64,000 nucleotides of DNA from Shewanella sp. Isolate13 (GTDB taxonomy: Bacteria; Pseudomonadota; Gammaproteobacteria; Enterobacterales; Shewanellaceae): the NCBI RefSeq assembly GCF_022398325.1, contig NZ_JAKEVD010000004.1, forward strand, positions 156,075-220,074. The letters are read 5' to 3'. The notes under the pieces are model-generated. The model did no database searches. It had not been told where the DNA came from and saw only the letters and a program-made list of their open reading frames with translations. The position numbers were made by a program, and so were the translations under genes. Below, in pieces: positions 17,266 through 26,284 of this stretch (positions within the stretch are counted from its first letter, which is position 1; the number at the start of each line of letters is the position of its first letter).

Positions 17266-18285
17266 ATGCTTACTGATAAATATCCAAAAGCTAAATTGGC
17301 TCACACACCAACTCCTTTCGAATTTATGGCTAATATGACTAAAAAATTCGATGGCCCTAAATTATGGATTAAACGTGACGATGCGACAGGTTTAGCCATG
17401 GGTGGCAACAAGGCTCGTCAATTAGAGTTTTATGTGGGTAAGGCACAGGCTGATGGTTGTAACGCGCTACTGACTACGGGTGCGGTTCAATCTAACCACG
17501 TACGTATGACAGTTGCAGCAGCACGTAAGATGGGCTGGCATGTTGAAGTACAGCTAGAGCACCGCGTTGATGGCAGACTGCCTGAATATGAAAACAGCGG
17601 CAACCCATTCCTAGACAAACTTATGGGCGCAAAACTTCACACTTACCCAGTGGGTGAAGACGAAAACGGTGCCGATCAGGTGATGTACGACAGAGCCGAC
17701 GAGCTAGCGGCTGAAGGCTATAAGCCGTTCGTTATTCCATTAGGTGCTGTCGGTAAGACACCATGGGGCGCTCTCGGTTATGTTGACTGTGTTGAAGAGT
17801 TATTGCTTCAAGCACAAGCGACTGGCATGAAGATCGATGCCATCGTACTACCAACAGGTTCGGCTAACACTCACGCTGGTGTTTTAGCGGGCTTAATCGC
17901 CCTAAATAGCGATATCCCTGTATACGGTTTCTGTGTTCGCCGCGACAAAGTGGCGCAGTTTGAACGTGTATTAGTGAAGACTCGCAAAGTACTGCAACTA
18001 CTTGGTGTAGATGAGAATAAGGTTACTCACGACCTTGTTAAGTGTGAAGATTGGGTGCTAGGCCCAGGATATGGCCAATTGACGACTGAAGTTCATGAAG
18101 CAATCGAGATTTTAGGTCATGAAGAAGGGATATTATTAGACCCTACCTACACAGCGAAGAGCATGGCCGGCATGATCGGCATGATCCGCGACGGTCAATT
18201 CACTAAAGAGCAGAACGTCGTATTTTTACATACAGGTGGTACACCAGCCCTATTCGGATACCCAGAACTGATTGCCAATAAGTAA
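17266..18285 (+). CDS. PLP-dependent D-cysteine desulfhydrase / L-cysteate sulfo-lyase family enzyme
   Basis: A protein of 339 residues of the fold-type II PLP family that includes ACC deaminase, D-cysteine desulfhydrase (DcyD) and L-cysteate sulfo-lyase (CuyA). Seen: LWIKRDDATGLAMGGNKARQ with the PLP lysine K49, TTGAVQSNHVRMTVAAARKMG, a phosphate-binding LPTGSANTHAGVLAGL, and LDPTYTAKSMAGMIGMIRDG with VVFLHTGGTPALFGYP. The reaction would be beta-elimination of a cysteine-like amino acid, giving pyruvate, ammonia and sulfide or sulfite. The neighbouring TauE/SafE exporter favours sulfite, hence cysteate, but this is inferred. The ribosome-binding site AAGGAA precedes the ATG at 17266. Confidence 0.85.
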   Translation: MLTDKYPKAKLAHTPTPFEFMANMTKKFDGPKLWIKRDDATGLAMGGNKARQLEFYVGKAQADGCNALLTTGAVQSNHVRMTVAAARKMGWHVEVQLEHRVDGRLPEYENSGNPFLDKLMGAKLHTYPVGEDENGADQVMYDRADELAAEGYKPFVIPLGAVGKTPWGALGYVDCVEELLLQAQATGMKIDAIVLPTGSANTHAGVLAGLIALNSDIPVYGFCVRRDKVAQFERVLVKTRKVLQLLGVDENKVTHDLVKCEDWVLGPGYGQLTTEVHEAIEILGHEEGILLDPTYTAKSMAGMIGMIRDGQFTKEQNVVFLHTGGTPALFGYPELIANK

Positions 18286-18301
18286 AAACTAAATAATAAA
18301 A

Positions 18302-18326
18302 CATGCCTGAGGGCCCCTCAGGCATT
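18302..18326 (+). terminator. hairpin terminator or processing site
   Basis: ATGCCTGAGG / CCTCAGGCAT stem with a 3-base loop followed by TTTT, between the PLP enzyme and the carrier. The short T-run suggests partial termination inside the gene cluster. Confidence 0.65.
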
Positions 18327-18400
18327 TTGGCCAAACTTTTTATTCCTCGTCCCATCAGGCTAATCCTGTAGCGATGACGAAGGGATAGGTAGAATCAATT

Positions 18401-19807
18401 ATGTCTCAGTCAACTAAGCTTGAGTTTCATATTGGAAAAATCGGTGGAATGGTTCCACTGTTGACCATGGTCGGTCTAATGCTACTGCTTACCTTTAACG
18501 GCGTTGGTGGCCCTAAAGCCGCTTGGGCTCCTGGGTTTATCGCCATCATTTTGGGTATGTTCCTGGTTAAGAGTAAACGTGATTATTTTCAATCGATTTT
18601 AGACGGTATTGCAGATAAAACCGGTGTTGTGGTGATCACAGCCTGGATCTTCGCAGCAGTACTTGGTTCCTTGATGAAGGCTGGCGGCTTAGTCGACGGC
18701 ATCCTATGGTTTGGTATGTCTACCGGTATTCAAGGCAGCATGTTCCTTATCATAGTCTTCATGTCTACCGCGATTTTTGCCATGGGCACAGGCTCTTCAA
18801 ACGGCGCTAACTTAGCCCTAGCACCAATTTTGTTCCCTGCTGGTGTTTACCTAGGCGCAGACCCAGCTTTTGTTGCACTTGCACTGCTATCTGGCGCAGT
18901 ATTTGGCGATAACGTCGCACCAATTTCAGATACAACCATCGTAGGCTGTACCACACAGGGAGCCGACTTCGGTGCCACGGTTCGCCAACGTATGCCACTG
19001 TCACTCACTGCCGGCGCTATGGCACTGGTTGCCTTAGTATTCTTCGGTCAGGGTGATGGTCTAGTCGAAGCTGCTACTCAAAATGGAGAGAGCGCTCGTC
19101 CAGAAAGCTTATTGATGTTGCTATCTGTCGCGGCAGTGGTTTTCTTCGCACTTAAGGGCCGTCACCTGTTAGAAGCCCTAAGCTATGGCATCTTGGTTGC
19201 TGCCGTTGTTGGTCTGGGCATTGGCGCTTTCTCTATGTCTGATCTATTTACTGTGCCATCTGAGCGCGGTGTATCGAATGGCATCATCGAAGATGCAATT
19301 GCCGGTGTGACTGGCGCAGTAGTCTTCGTCATCCTGATCCTTGGGGTTATTAAGATCTTCATGAATAGCGGCATCATGGATGACATACTGTCATTCATCA
19401 CCGATCGCGTTTCAAATAGCACCCGTAGCACTGAACTATTGATGTTCTACTCAACATCAGTGTCGTCACTATTAGTGAGTTCAAACGCACCATCTCAGTT
19501 ACTCGTTGGCCCAACATTGGTTAAGCCGCTAGGTGAGAAGAACAATATTACCCCAGAGCGTCGTGCCAACCTGATGAGTGCCTCGGTTTGTTCAATCTTC
19601 TACATGATGCCTTGGTGTCTTGCGGTGATGGTTTGGTACTCGGCGATTGAAACCTCTGCCATCTCTTCTGGCTTAGCAGTTCCAAGTGCATCGATTAGCT
19701 TTATGGCACCTTATCCTTGGGCCTTACTGGGTGTGATGATGTTCTCTATCATCACGGGGTGGAAACGCTACGGTAATCAGCCTCAAGCGCAAGTACAGCC
19801 AGCCTAA
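18401..19807 (+). CDS. NhaC-type Na+/H+ antiporter family carrier
   Basis: A protein of 468 residues with about eleven membrane helices. The family pattern is seen in MGTGSSNGANLALAPILFPAG, the GAVFGDNVAPISDTTIVGCT motif (Asp and Ser/Thr of the ion site) and LLVSSNAPSQLLVGPTLVKP. NhaC-superfamily proteins include Na+/H+ antiporters and Na+-coupled amino-acid or organic-acid exchangers. Its place between a PLP lyase and RidA suggests it imports the lyase substrate, which is an inference. The nearest purine-rich ribosome-binding site is distant from the ATG at 18401, so the start is less secure. Confidence 0.85.
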   Translation: MSQSTKLEFHIGKIGGMVPLLTMVGLMLLLTFNGVGGPKAAWAPGFIAIILGMFLVKSKRDYFQSILDGIADKTGVVVITAWIFAAVLGSLMKAGGLVDGILWFGMSTGIQGSMFLIIVFMSTAIFAMGTGSSNGANLALAPILFPAGVYLGADPAFVALALLSGAVFGDNVAPISDTTIVGCTTQGADFGATVRQRMPLSLTAGAMALVALVFFGQGDGLVEAATQNGESARPESLLMLLSVAAVVFFALKGRHLLEALSYGILVAAVVGLGIGAFSMSDLFTVPSERGVSNGIIEDAIAGVTGAVVFVILILGVIKIFMNSGIMDDILSFITDRVSNSTRSTELLMFYSTSVSSLLVSSNAPSQLLVGPTLVKPLGEKNNITPERRANLMSASVCSIFYMMPWCLAVMVWYSAIETSAISSGLAVPSASISFMAPYPWALLGVMMFSIITGWKRYGNQPQAQVQPA

Positions 19808-19879
19808 TAAACAATTTATAACAACAAACGAATAACTGTGGCGGCGCGGTCCGCCACAAGTAAAAAATAGGAAATAGAA

Positions 19880-20266
19880 ATGACTAAAGCACTTAACACT
19901 GAATCAGCACCTGCAGCTATCGGCCCTTATGTTCAAGGTGTTGACCTTGGCAGCATGATCTTTACCTCAGGCCAGCTACCAATCGACCCTGCGACTGGCG
20001 AGATGTCTGCCGATGTTGCTGAGCAGGCACTACAGTCACTAAAGAACGTTCAGGCTATCGTAGAGTCTGCAGGTCTGACTATGGCTAACGTATTCAAGAT
20101 GACTGTATTCGTAAAAGATCTAAACAGCTTCCCAATCGTTAACGAAGTTTACCAAAACTTCTTCGATAACTTAGGCGCTGCTTACCCTGCACGCTCTTGT
20201 GTTGAAGTTGCCCGTCTTCCAAAAGATGCGCTAATCGAAATTGAAGCGATTGCAGTAAGAAGCTAA
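19880..20266 (+). CDS. ridA: RidA family enamine/imine deaminase
   Basis: A protein of 128 residues matching RidA throughout: APAAIGPYVQGVDLGSMIFTSGQLPIDP, QALQSLKNVQAIVESAGLTM, FKMTVFVKDLNSFPIVNEVY and the arginine-bearing PARSCVEVARLPKDALIEIE. The conserved Arg and the C-terminal Glu of the active site are present. RidA hydrolyses 2-aminoacrylate and related enamines released by PLP enzymes, so placement in this cluster fits detoxification of the intermediate made by the lyase at 17266. It may be the catabolic-cluster paralogue and not the housekeeping copy. Ribosome-binding site AGGAAA seven bases before the ATG. Confidence 0.9.
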   Translation: MTKALNTESAPAAIGPYVQGVDLGSMIFTSGQLPIDPATGEMSADVAEQALQSLKNVQAIVESAGLTMANVFKMTVFVKDLNSFPIVNEVYQNFFDNLGAAYPARSCVEVARLPKDALIEIEAIAVRS

Positions 20267-20290
20267 TCAGCACGACCTATCTCCCTAAGA

Positions 20291-20318
20291 AAATACCGCA
20301 GCTTGCTGCGGTATTTTT
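20291..20318. terminator. rho-independent terminator, convergent genes
   Basis: AAATACCGCAGC / GCTGCGGTATTT stem with a 2-base loop followed by TTTT, between ridA and the 3' end of the LysR gene. Confidence 0.88.
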
Positions 20319-20344
20319 TTGGCTGTTTTCCAATTACTGTCGAG

Positions 20345-21280
20345 CTAGCTGTCAGGCTCTTTATTCAGTGCAGGGCTTTCAAAGTACTCAAATAAGATAT
20401 CTAGGAAAGCATTTACCATCCTAGGGGTCTGTATGCCTTTAGCCTGGACCACATGATATTCCCACTCCGTCACAGGCTCAAAAGGACGGCTCACTATGCC
20501 ATCGGATCCCGAATGAAGCACGAATGGATCTAAGATAGCGATGCCGACACCCTTCTTCACTAATTGAAACAGTGTGCTCTGCTCTCTCGCTTCGAGAATA
20601 ATATTGCGCTTTACGCTCTGCTTAAGAAACGCGTCTTCGACCCGAGTTCGAAAAGGACTACCATAGGCCAAGGTCATAAAGCGTTCATGTTTCAAATCGA
20701 TCGGTGAAAGTGAGCTTTTCTGTGCCAATGGATGCCCCTCTTGCAGCAAAACTACCGCCCTGTGCCTGCGTAGGAATCGGCAATCAAACTCCTCTTCATC
20801 CGCATCGACGTTCGTGGTTATCGCAATATCGATTCTGTGGCTACGTACCATCTCCAATAGCTGAATTCTCGATGCCGACTCTAGCTCGATAGACACATTA
20901 GGGTGCAGGCTTAAAAACGCCGCAATCACATCGGGCATAAAACTGTTAGAGCAGATAGGCATGACTCCTATCCGCAACCGCCCCTGATTGTTACGCGCTA
21001 TAGCATCTGCAGAAGAGGCTAAACTGTTCATACCAATAAAGACTCGGTTAACATCCTTATAGAATAACTTTGCCTCCGGCGTTGCCTCTAACTTGTTATG
21101 TGTACGAACAAAAAGTGGAAAACCCACTCGATACTCGAGTTCGGATAGCAGTCGACTCACCGCGGGTTGAGAGATATACATGAGCTCAGCAGCCCCGGTT
21201 ACCGTACCCGACAACATAAAACAGCGAAACGCTTCAATTTGGCGGATCTTAATTTTCGAATCTGCAAGCAATGACTTCAC
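20345..21280 (-). CDS. LysR-type transcriptional regulator
   Basis: A protein of 311 residues with an N-terminal winged helix-turn-helix (IKIRQIEAFRCFMLSGTVTG through AAELMYISQPAVSRLLSELE, about residues 10-55) and a periplasmic-binding-like effector domain (about 95-300; RIGVMPICSNSFMPDVIAAF). It faces the island from the right and is convergent with ridA, so it is the best candidate to control the TauE-lyase-NhaC-RidA genes, with the sulfur amino acid or its product as possible inducer (inference). The frame opens with a GTG at 21280; there is no better ATG close by. Confidence 0.87.
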   Translation of the reverse strand: MKSLLADSKIKIRQIEAFRCFMLSGTVTGAAELMYISQPAVSRLLSELEYRVGFPLFVRTHNKLEATPEAKLFYKDVNRVFIGMNSLASSADAIARNNQGRLRIGVMPICSNSFMPDVIAAFLSLHPNVSIELESASRIQLLEMVRSHRIDIAITTNVDADEEEFDCRFLRRHRAVVLLQEGHPLAQKSSLSPIDLKHERFMTLAYGSPFRTRVEDAFLKQSVKRNIILEAREQSTLFQLVKKGVGIAILDPFVLHSGSDGIVSRPFEPVTEWEYHVVQAKGIQTPRMVNAFLDILFEYFESPALNKEPDS

Positions 21281-21404
21281 CTAATGAGATACAAGCTATA
21301 GTCAGGCGATAGTATCGAAAAGCCAATAGTACAACCGAGCATTTGCTCCCAGAATCAATAAGCTCTATCTCTAAAATAGGTAATTCTGCTATACAGATAC
21401 AGGG

Positions 21405-21869
21405 CTATGCGAAGTTAGATAACATAGTGTCGGGCATCTTAACTGCCACCATATGCCCTTTCGCACAAAGCTGGCCCAGTGCTAACAGCTCAACACTCAG
21501 TACCACCTTTTTAGGCTTAACCTCATTAATGACGCCGCGCAGTTCAAGCTCGACTCCCATCGGCGTCGGCGCTAGATAATCGATATGCAGAGCGGCAGTG
21601 ACAAAGCGTGGTAACTTAGCCTCTCCATCAGCAAAAGCCCGCCCAGCAGCCGCACTTGCACTACCGGTACCGTGACAATCGATAAGAGAGGCGATTAGGC
21701 CGCCATAAACAAAACCGGGGATCGCTGTATGAAAGGATTTTGGAGTAAAAATCGCAATGGTTTCATCATCATCCCAATAACTTTTTAATTGATGACCATG
21801 GGGGTTATTCTTGCCGCAGCCATAACAATGACTCAGCTCTTCGGAATACAAATCTTGAAATGCCCGCAT
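21405..21869 (-). CDS. PaaI-type hot-dog thioesterase family protein
   Basis: About 154 residues from the ATG at 21869, which has an AAGG site seven bases upstream; a GTG two codons earlier is less likely. Domain seen: SHCYGCGKNNPHGHQLKSYW at the N-terminus, a Cys-x2-Cys pair, then IPGFVYGGLIASLIDCHGTG, the hot-dog helix with the Asp/His of the active site, and strands to the end (VVLSVELLALGQLCAKGHM). The family hydrolyses acyl-CoA thioesters. No substrate can be inferred; the gene lies alone between the LysR gene and hutH. Confidence 0.82.
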   Translation of the reverse strand: MRAFQDLYSEELSHCYGCGKNNPHGHQLKSYWDDDETIAIFTPKSFHTAIPGFVYGGLIASLIDCHGTGSASAAAGRAFADGEAKLPRFVTAALHIDYLAPTPMGVELELRGVINEVKPKKVVLSVELLALGQLCAKGHMVAVKMPDTMLSNFA

Positions 21870-21997
21870 TACCACACCTTGTTGATTACGCTAATCCTAG
21901 ATCTACGCTAATACGGATAAAGTATCGCAACAAGATGGACATTGGACTTACGACTAAAGGCCATGTCGTTTATCGCGGCCAGTATCTAAGTCAATAA

Positions 21998-22018
21998 AAA
22001 GGGGCCTTAGGCCCCTTT
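21998..22018 (-). terminator. hut operon terminator
   Basis: AAAGGGGCC TTA GGCCCCTTT hairpin 17 bases beyond the hutH stop, followed on the minus strand by a T-run. Confidence 0.85.
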
Positions 22019-22034
22019 ATCACAATATAAACGA

Positions 22035-23567
22035 TTACAGACTTGGCAAGATCTCTGCAGGCAGGTAAGCGTTGTAACTCGCCGTAAGCAGTAAGTCTGT
22101 TGCCGCTTCGATGTCTGGACCGAAGAAGCGGTCTTTGTCGTAGTAGGCCACCAGCTCACGTAGCTCGGCTTTTGCCTGTGCCACGGCCTTGCTAGGCTGC
22201 AATGGCGCGCGGAAATCTAAGCCCTGCGCCGCAGCTAATAGCTCAACCGCCAACACACCGCGAGTGTTTTCAGACATATCACGCAGACGGCGCGCCGCGA
22301 AGGTCGCCATAGACACGTGATCTTCTTGGTTAGCCGATGTTGGTAAACTATCTACCGATGCCGGATGGGCGTAGGTTTTGTTCTCAGACGCCAATGCCGC
22401 AGCGGTTACCTGAGCAATCATAAAGCCTGAGTTTACCCCGCCGTTTTCCACCAAGAATGGCGGTAGCTTAGACAGGTTTGAGTCGATAAGCAGCGCGATA
22501 CGGCGCTCGGCAATCGAGCCAAGTTCTGCAATGGCAATCGCTAGGTTATCTGCCGCCATAGCAACAGGTTCTGCGTGGAAGTTACCGCCCGAGATAATGT
22601 CGCCGGTATCTTGGAACACCAATGGGTTATCGGTCACGCCGTTCGCTTCAGTTTCGAGCACCTCAGCCGCATGGCGAATTTGAGTCAAACACGCGCCCAA
22701 TACCTGTGGCTGACAGCGTAGTGAATAGGGATCTTGCACCTTTTCACAGTTAACGTGGTCGAGGCTGATCTCAGACTCATCACCGAGCAAGTGACGGAAC
22801 ACAGCCGCCGAGTCGATCTGGCCTTTCTGGCCACGCGCCGCGTGAATGCGTGGATCAAACGGGCTTCGGCTGCCCATTGCCGCTTCCACGCTCATAGCGC
22901 CGATAACAGAGCTTGCCGCAAACAAATCTTCAGCGTTAAACAGGCCTTCGAGTGCTAGAGCGGTCGATGCTTGCGTACCGTTAAGCAGCGCTAAGCCCTC
23001 TTTTGCTGCTAGCTCAATTGGCTTAAGGCCTGCGATTTCCAAGCCTTCTGCCGCCGAGATAATTTCGCCTTGATAGCTCATCTCACCTTCGCCAAGTAGC
23101 GGCAAACACATGTGTGATAGCGGCGCTAAATCGCCCGATGCACCGACAGAACCCTTCTCTGGTACGCATGGGTAAACCCCCGCGTTAACCAAGGCGATAA
23201 GGAAGTTAATTACCTCTAAGCGAATGCCTGAGAAACCTCGGCTTAGGGAGTTGATCTTCAATACCATCATCAAACGCACAGTGGCGTCTTGCATGTATTG
23301 GCCCGTGCCTGCAGCGTGCGACAGCACGATTGAGCGTTGCAGCAGTTGTAGATCATCGGCGGCAATCTTGGTATTGGCCAACAAACCAAAACCTGTGTTG
23401 ATACCGTAAACCGTGCGGCCTTCATCCAATACCTGCTGCACTAAACCTGCGCTGGTATTGATATCGGCGATAGCACTTTCGGCTAGCTCTAATGTCACCT
23501 TGCCACGGCTGATGTCGCGGATTTGCGCTAAGGTTAACGTACCCGGAGTTAATACTAAATGACTCAT
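22035..23567 (-). CDS. hutH: histidine ammonia-lyase
   Basis: A protein of 510 residues, the usual length. HutH removes ammonia from L-histidine to form trans-urocanate, first step of histidine degradation, in the cytoplasm. The triad A143-S144-G145 (in [15 protein letters not shown]) cyclises to the MIO cofactor. Also seen: [11 protein letters not shown] near residue 54 and [10 protein letters not shown] and [15 protein letters not shown] in the active site. The ATG at 23567 has a GAGG ribosome-binding site. It lies 40 bases after hutU on the same strand, so the two form one transcript. Confidence 0.97.
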   Translation of the reverse strand: MSHLVLTPGTLTLAQIRDISRGKVTLELAESAIADINTSAGLVQQVLDEGRTVYGINTGFGLLANTKIAADDLQLLQRSIVLSHAAGTGQYMQDATVRLMMVLKINSLSRGFSGIRLEVINFLIALVNAGVYPCVPEKGSVGASGDLAPLSHMCLPLLGEGEMSYQGEIISAAEGLEIAGLKPIELAAKEGLALLNGTQASTALALEGLFNAEDLFAASSVIGAMSVEAAMGSRSPFDPRIHAARGQKGQIDSAAVFRHLLGDESEISLDHVNCEKVQDPYSLRCQPQVLGACLTQIRHAAEVLETEANGVTDNPLVFQDTGDIISGGNFHAEPVAMAADNLAIAIAELGSIAERRIALLIDSNLSKLPPFLVENGGVNSGFMIAQVTAAALASENKTYAHPASVDSLPTSANQEDHVSMATFAARRLRDMSENTRGVLAVELLAAAQGLDFRAPLQPSKAVAQAKAELRELVAYYDKDRFFGPDIEAATDLLLTASYNAYLPAEILPSL

Positions 23568-23607
23568 GTTAATGCCTCTTATTCTTATACTGCTCGATAT
23601 GAGCGGC

Positions 23608-25272
23608 TTATAGCATTGGCAGGTCTAGACCCTGCTCTTTTGCACAGTTCTTCGCGATATCGTAACCCGCGTCAGCATGACGCATTACGCCCGTTGCCGG
23701 GTCATTCCACAGTACGCGGCCTAAGCGCGCTGCCGCGTCATCGGTGCCATCGGCAACAATCACCACACCAGAGTGTTGACTAAAGCCCATGCCGACGCCG
23801 CCACCGTGGTGTAGCGACACCCAAGTTGCGCCACTCGCCGTATTCAATAGTGCGTTCATTAGTGGCCAATCCGATACCGCATCTGAGCCATCGAGCATAG
23901 ACTCGGTTTCGCGGTTAGGGCTAGCAACAGAGCCAGAGTCTAAGTGGTCACGACCGATGACCACAGGTGCTGAAAGCTGGCCATTTTTAACCATTTCGTT
24001 AAAGGCTAGCGCCAAGCGGGCACGGTCTTTCAGTCCCACCCAACAGATACGCGATGGCAAACCTTGGAAGGCGATACGCTCACGCGCCATATCCAACCAG
24101 TTATGCAGGTGCGGGTTGTCAGGAATAAGCTCTTTGACTTTAGCGTCTGTCTTATAGATATCTTCAGGATCGCCAGAAAGCGCTGCCCAGCGGAATGGAC
24201 CGATACCTTCACAGAATAGTGGACGAACATAGGCTGGCACAAAACCTGGGAAGTCGAATGCGTTTTCAACGCCCTCTTCAAATGCCATCTGACGGATGTT
24301 ATTACCATAATCAGTGGTTGCCGCGCCAGCAGCTTGCAGCGCGAGCATCGCCTTCACTTGTACCGCCATCGATTGCTTAGCGGCTTTCACTACTGCCGCT
24401 TCATCTTTCTTACGCATCTCGGCGGCATACTCGAGCGTCCAGCCCTGTGGCAGGTAACCGTTTAGCGGGTCGTGGGCAGAAGTTTGGTCGGTCACCACAT
24501 CAGGAGTAATGCCGCGCTCGACCAGCTCGGCAAATACGTCTGCCGCGTTAGCTAACAGACCAACCGAAACAGGCTTGCCACTCTTATTGGCTTCATCGAT
24601 CATCGCCAAGGCTTCATCAAGTGTCTTAGCTTTTTTGTCGACATAACGGGTACGCAGGCGGAAATCGATGCGAGTCTCGTCCACTTCACAGGTCAGTACC
24701 GAGTAACCCGCCATGGTGCCAGCTAGCGGCTGCGCGCCGCCCATACCACCTAGACCACCGGTTAAGATCCACTTACCACTTGAGTCGCCATTAAAATGCT
24801 GCTTTGCCATAGCAACAAAGGTCTCGTAAGTCCCCTGCACGATGCCTTGGGAGCCGATGTAGATCCAAGAACCCGCCGTCATCTGGCCGTACATGGCCAA
24901 ACCTTTCTTATCTAACTCGTTAAAGTGTTCCCAGTTCGCCCAATGAGGTACTAGGTTTGAGTTTGCGATGATCACTCGCGGTGCATTGTTGTGGGTTTTA
25001 AATACGCCCACTGGCTTGCCCGACTGCACTAATAAGGTTTCGTCATCTTCGAGGCGTTGCAGCACTTCAACGATTTTGTCGTAACACTCCCAGTCACGGG
25101 CTGCACGGCCGATACCACCGTAAACCACCAGATCTTCAGGACGCTCAGCCACATCAGGGTGCAGGTTGTTCATCAACATACGCATCGGCGCTTCAGTCAA
25201 CCAACTCTTACAACTCAGCTCACTGCCTGTCGGCGCAATAATGCGGCGGCTTGGATCGTGTCTCTTATCCAT
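23608..25272 (-). CDS. hutU: urocanate hydratase
   Basis: About 554 residues from the ATG at 25272; the six-codon longer start at 25290 overlaps the GAGG ribosome-binding site of 25272 and is rejected. HutU adds water to urocanate using tightly bound NAD+ to give imidazolonepropionate. Characteristic segments: [53 protein letters not shown] (NAD-binding glycine-rich region), and [15 protein letters not shown] near the C-terminus. First gene of the hutU-hutH transcript and the second step of the pathway. No operator palindrome like that at 26192 is evident directly upstream. Confidence 0.97.
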   Translation of the reverse strand: MDKRHDPSRRIIAPTGSELSCKSWLTEAPMRMLMNNLHPDVAERPEDLVVYGGIGRAARDWECYDKIVEVLQRLEDDETLLVQSGKPVGVFKTHNNAPRVIIANSNLVPHWANWEHFNELDKKGLAMYGQMTAGSWIYIGSQGIVQGTYETFVAMAKQHFNGDSSGKWILTGGLGGMGGAQPLAGTMAGYSVLTCEVDETRIDFRLRTRYVDKKAKTLDEALAMIDEANKSGKPVSVGLLANAADVFAELVERGITPDVVTDQTSAHDPLNGYLPQGWTLEYAAEMRKKDEAAVVKAAKQSMAVQVKAMLALQAAGAATTDYGNNIRQMAFEEGVENAFDFPGFVPAYVRPLFCEGIGPFRWAALSGDPEDIYKTDAKVKELIPDNPHLHNWLDMARERIAFQGLPSRICWVGLKDRARLALAFNEMVKNGQLSAPVVIGRDHLDSGSVASPNRETESMLDGSDAVSDWPLMNALLNTASGATWVSLHHGGGVGMGFSQHSGVVIVADGTDDAAARLGRVLWNDPATGVMRHADAGYDIAKNCAKEQGLDLPML

Positions 25273-25361
25273 CGGTACTACCTCGTTCAATTTGTTTTTT
25301 ATGTTTTCTTATCGGCTTATTGTTAAGCCTTTTATAGTTACTACTTTGCTTGTGGAGCTTT

Positions 25362-25402
25362 AGCCAACGGGGTTAAATTTCTATGATTTAAACCCGGTGG
25401 CT
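25362..25402. promoter_or_regulatory. imperfect inverted repeat between hutC and hutU
   Basis: AGCCAACGGGGTTAAAT / ATTTAAACCCGGTGGCT form a long stem-loop with a short loop, ending 16 bases from the hutC stop. No T-run follows on the minus strand, so it may be an mRNA-stabilising or regulatory structure and not a simple terminator. Confidence 0.45.
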
Positions 25403-25417
25403 CAATGACCAAATGCC

Positions 25418-26122
25418 TTAACTAAAAGTCAGGTGGCCACCTAATCTAAATCGACTTCCTGGGTGCACTAAGCGCGCAAAACTCACCACGCCTTGGCGTG
25501 ACCAAGTACGACGGGTGATCTGTAAACAGGGCTCGGTGGCGGCAATGTCTAATAGCGCCAACTGCGCCACATCAGCCATTTTGGCCTCGATGGTGTGCTT
25601 GGCTTCTGTCAGCGGCGCCACCATCGACAGGTATTCATGGGGTGTCTGCAGGGTGAAGTCTTGGGCTAAATAATCTGGCACTAGCTTAGGATTAACGAAG
25701 CGCTCCTCTATTTGCAGCGGCGTGCCCTGCTCACAATGCACCAATACGGACTGGTACACCGGGCTCCCCTCTTCAAGCCCCAGTGCAATCGCGATAGCGC
25801 CTGTCGCCCTCGTTGCGGTAAGCAGCACTTGTTGCACGCTATAACCATGACCACGGTCTTTTATCTCATCGGCAATATTACGGATCGCCATCATCGAAGA
25901 CTGACTCTTAAGACCCGCAACAAAGGTGCCTAAGCCTTGAGAGCGCTCTAATACACCCGATTCTGTTAACTCAGTTAACGCGCGGCGCGCCGTCATACGG
26001 CTGCAATTAAACAACTCGGCTAATTGATTTTCAGAAGGCACACGACTGTCTTCAGCCCATTCGCCAGACTCAATTTGCGCTAAAATATATTGCTTAATCT
26101 CTTCAAACTTTGGCGTTGCCAT
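25418..26122 (-). CDS. hutC: histidine utilisation repressor (GntR/HutC)
   Basis: A protein of 234 residues. The N-terminal GntR winged helix (WAEDSRVPSENQLAELFNCS, RMTARRALTELTESGVLER, about 18-70) is followed by a UTRA ligand domain (about 90-230; PLQIEERFVNPKLVPDYLAQ, ITRRTWSRQGVVSFARLVHP). HutC binds urocanate, which releases it from hut operators. It is upstream of and co-directed with hutU-hutH and divergent from hutI; the shared intergenic region contains the palindrome at 26192. ATG at 26122 with AGGA site. Confidence 0.93.
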   Translation of the reverse strand: MATPKFEEIKQYILAQIESGEWAEDSRVPSENQLAELFNCSRMTARRALTELTESGVLERSQGLGTFVAGLKSQSSMMAIRNIADEIKDRGHGYSVQQVLLTATRATGAIAIALGLEEGSPVYQSVLVHCEQGTPLQIEERFVNPKLVPDYLAQDFTLQTPHEYLSMVAPLTEAKHTIEAKMADVAQLALLDIAATEPCLQITRRTWSRQGVVSFARLVHPGSRFRLGGHLTFS

Positions 26123-26191
26123 TAACTATCCTGTTGCTGTTGAACTTGCAGCTCGCTATTTACATGCTTAAAAACTCGGCTACAATCCTAG

Positions 26192-26217
26192 CTTGTATAT
26201 ACAAGTAAATACAAGCT
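26192..26217. promoter_or_regulatory. probable HutC operator
   Basis: CTTGTATATACAAG (26192-26205) is a perfect 14-base palindrome containing the TGTATATACA core known for HutC/GntR-family operators, followed by a second half-site ATACAAG about 7 bases on. It lies between the divergent hutC and hutI starts and could repress both. Confidence 0.8.
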
Positions 26218-26284
26218 AGCTCACAAATTATTTTTAGTGTTAGTATTCGATTAACGCAAAAACAACCAAAAAGAGAACTGCATC

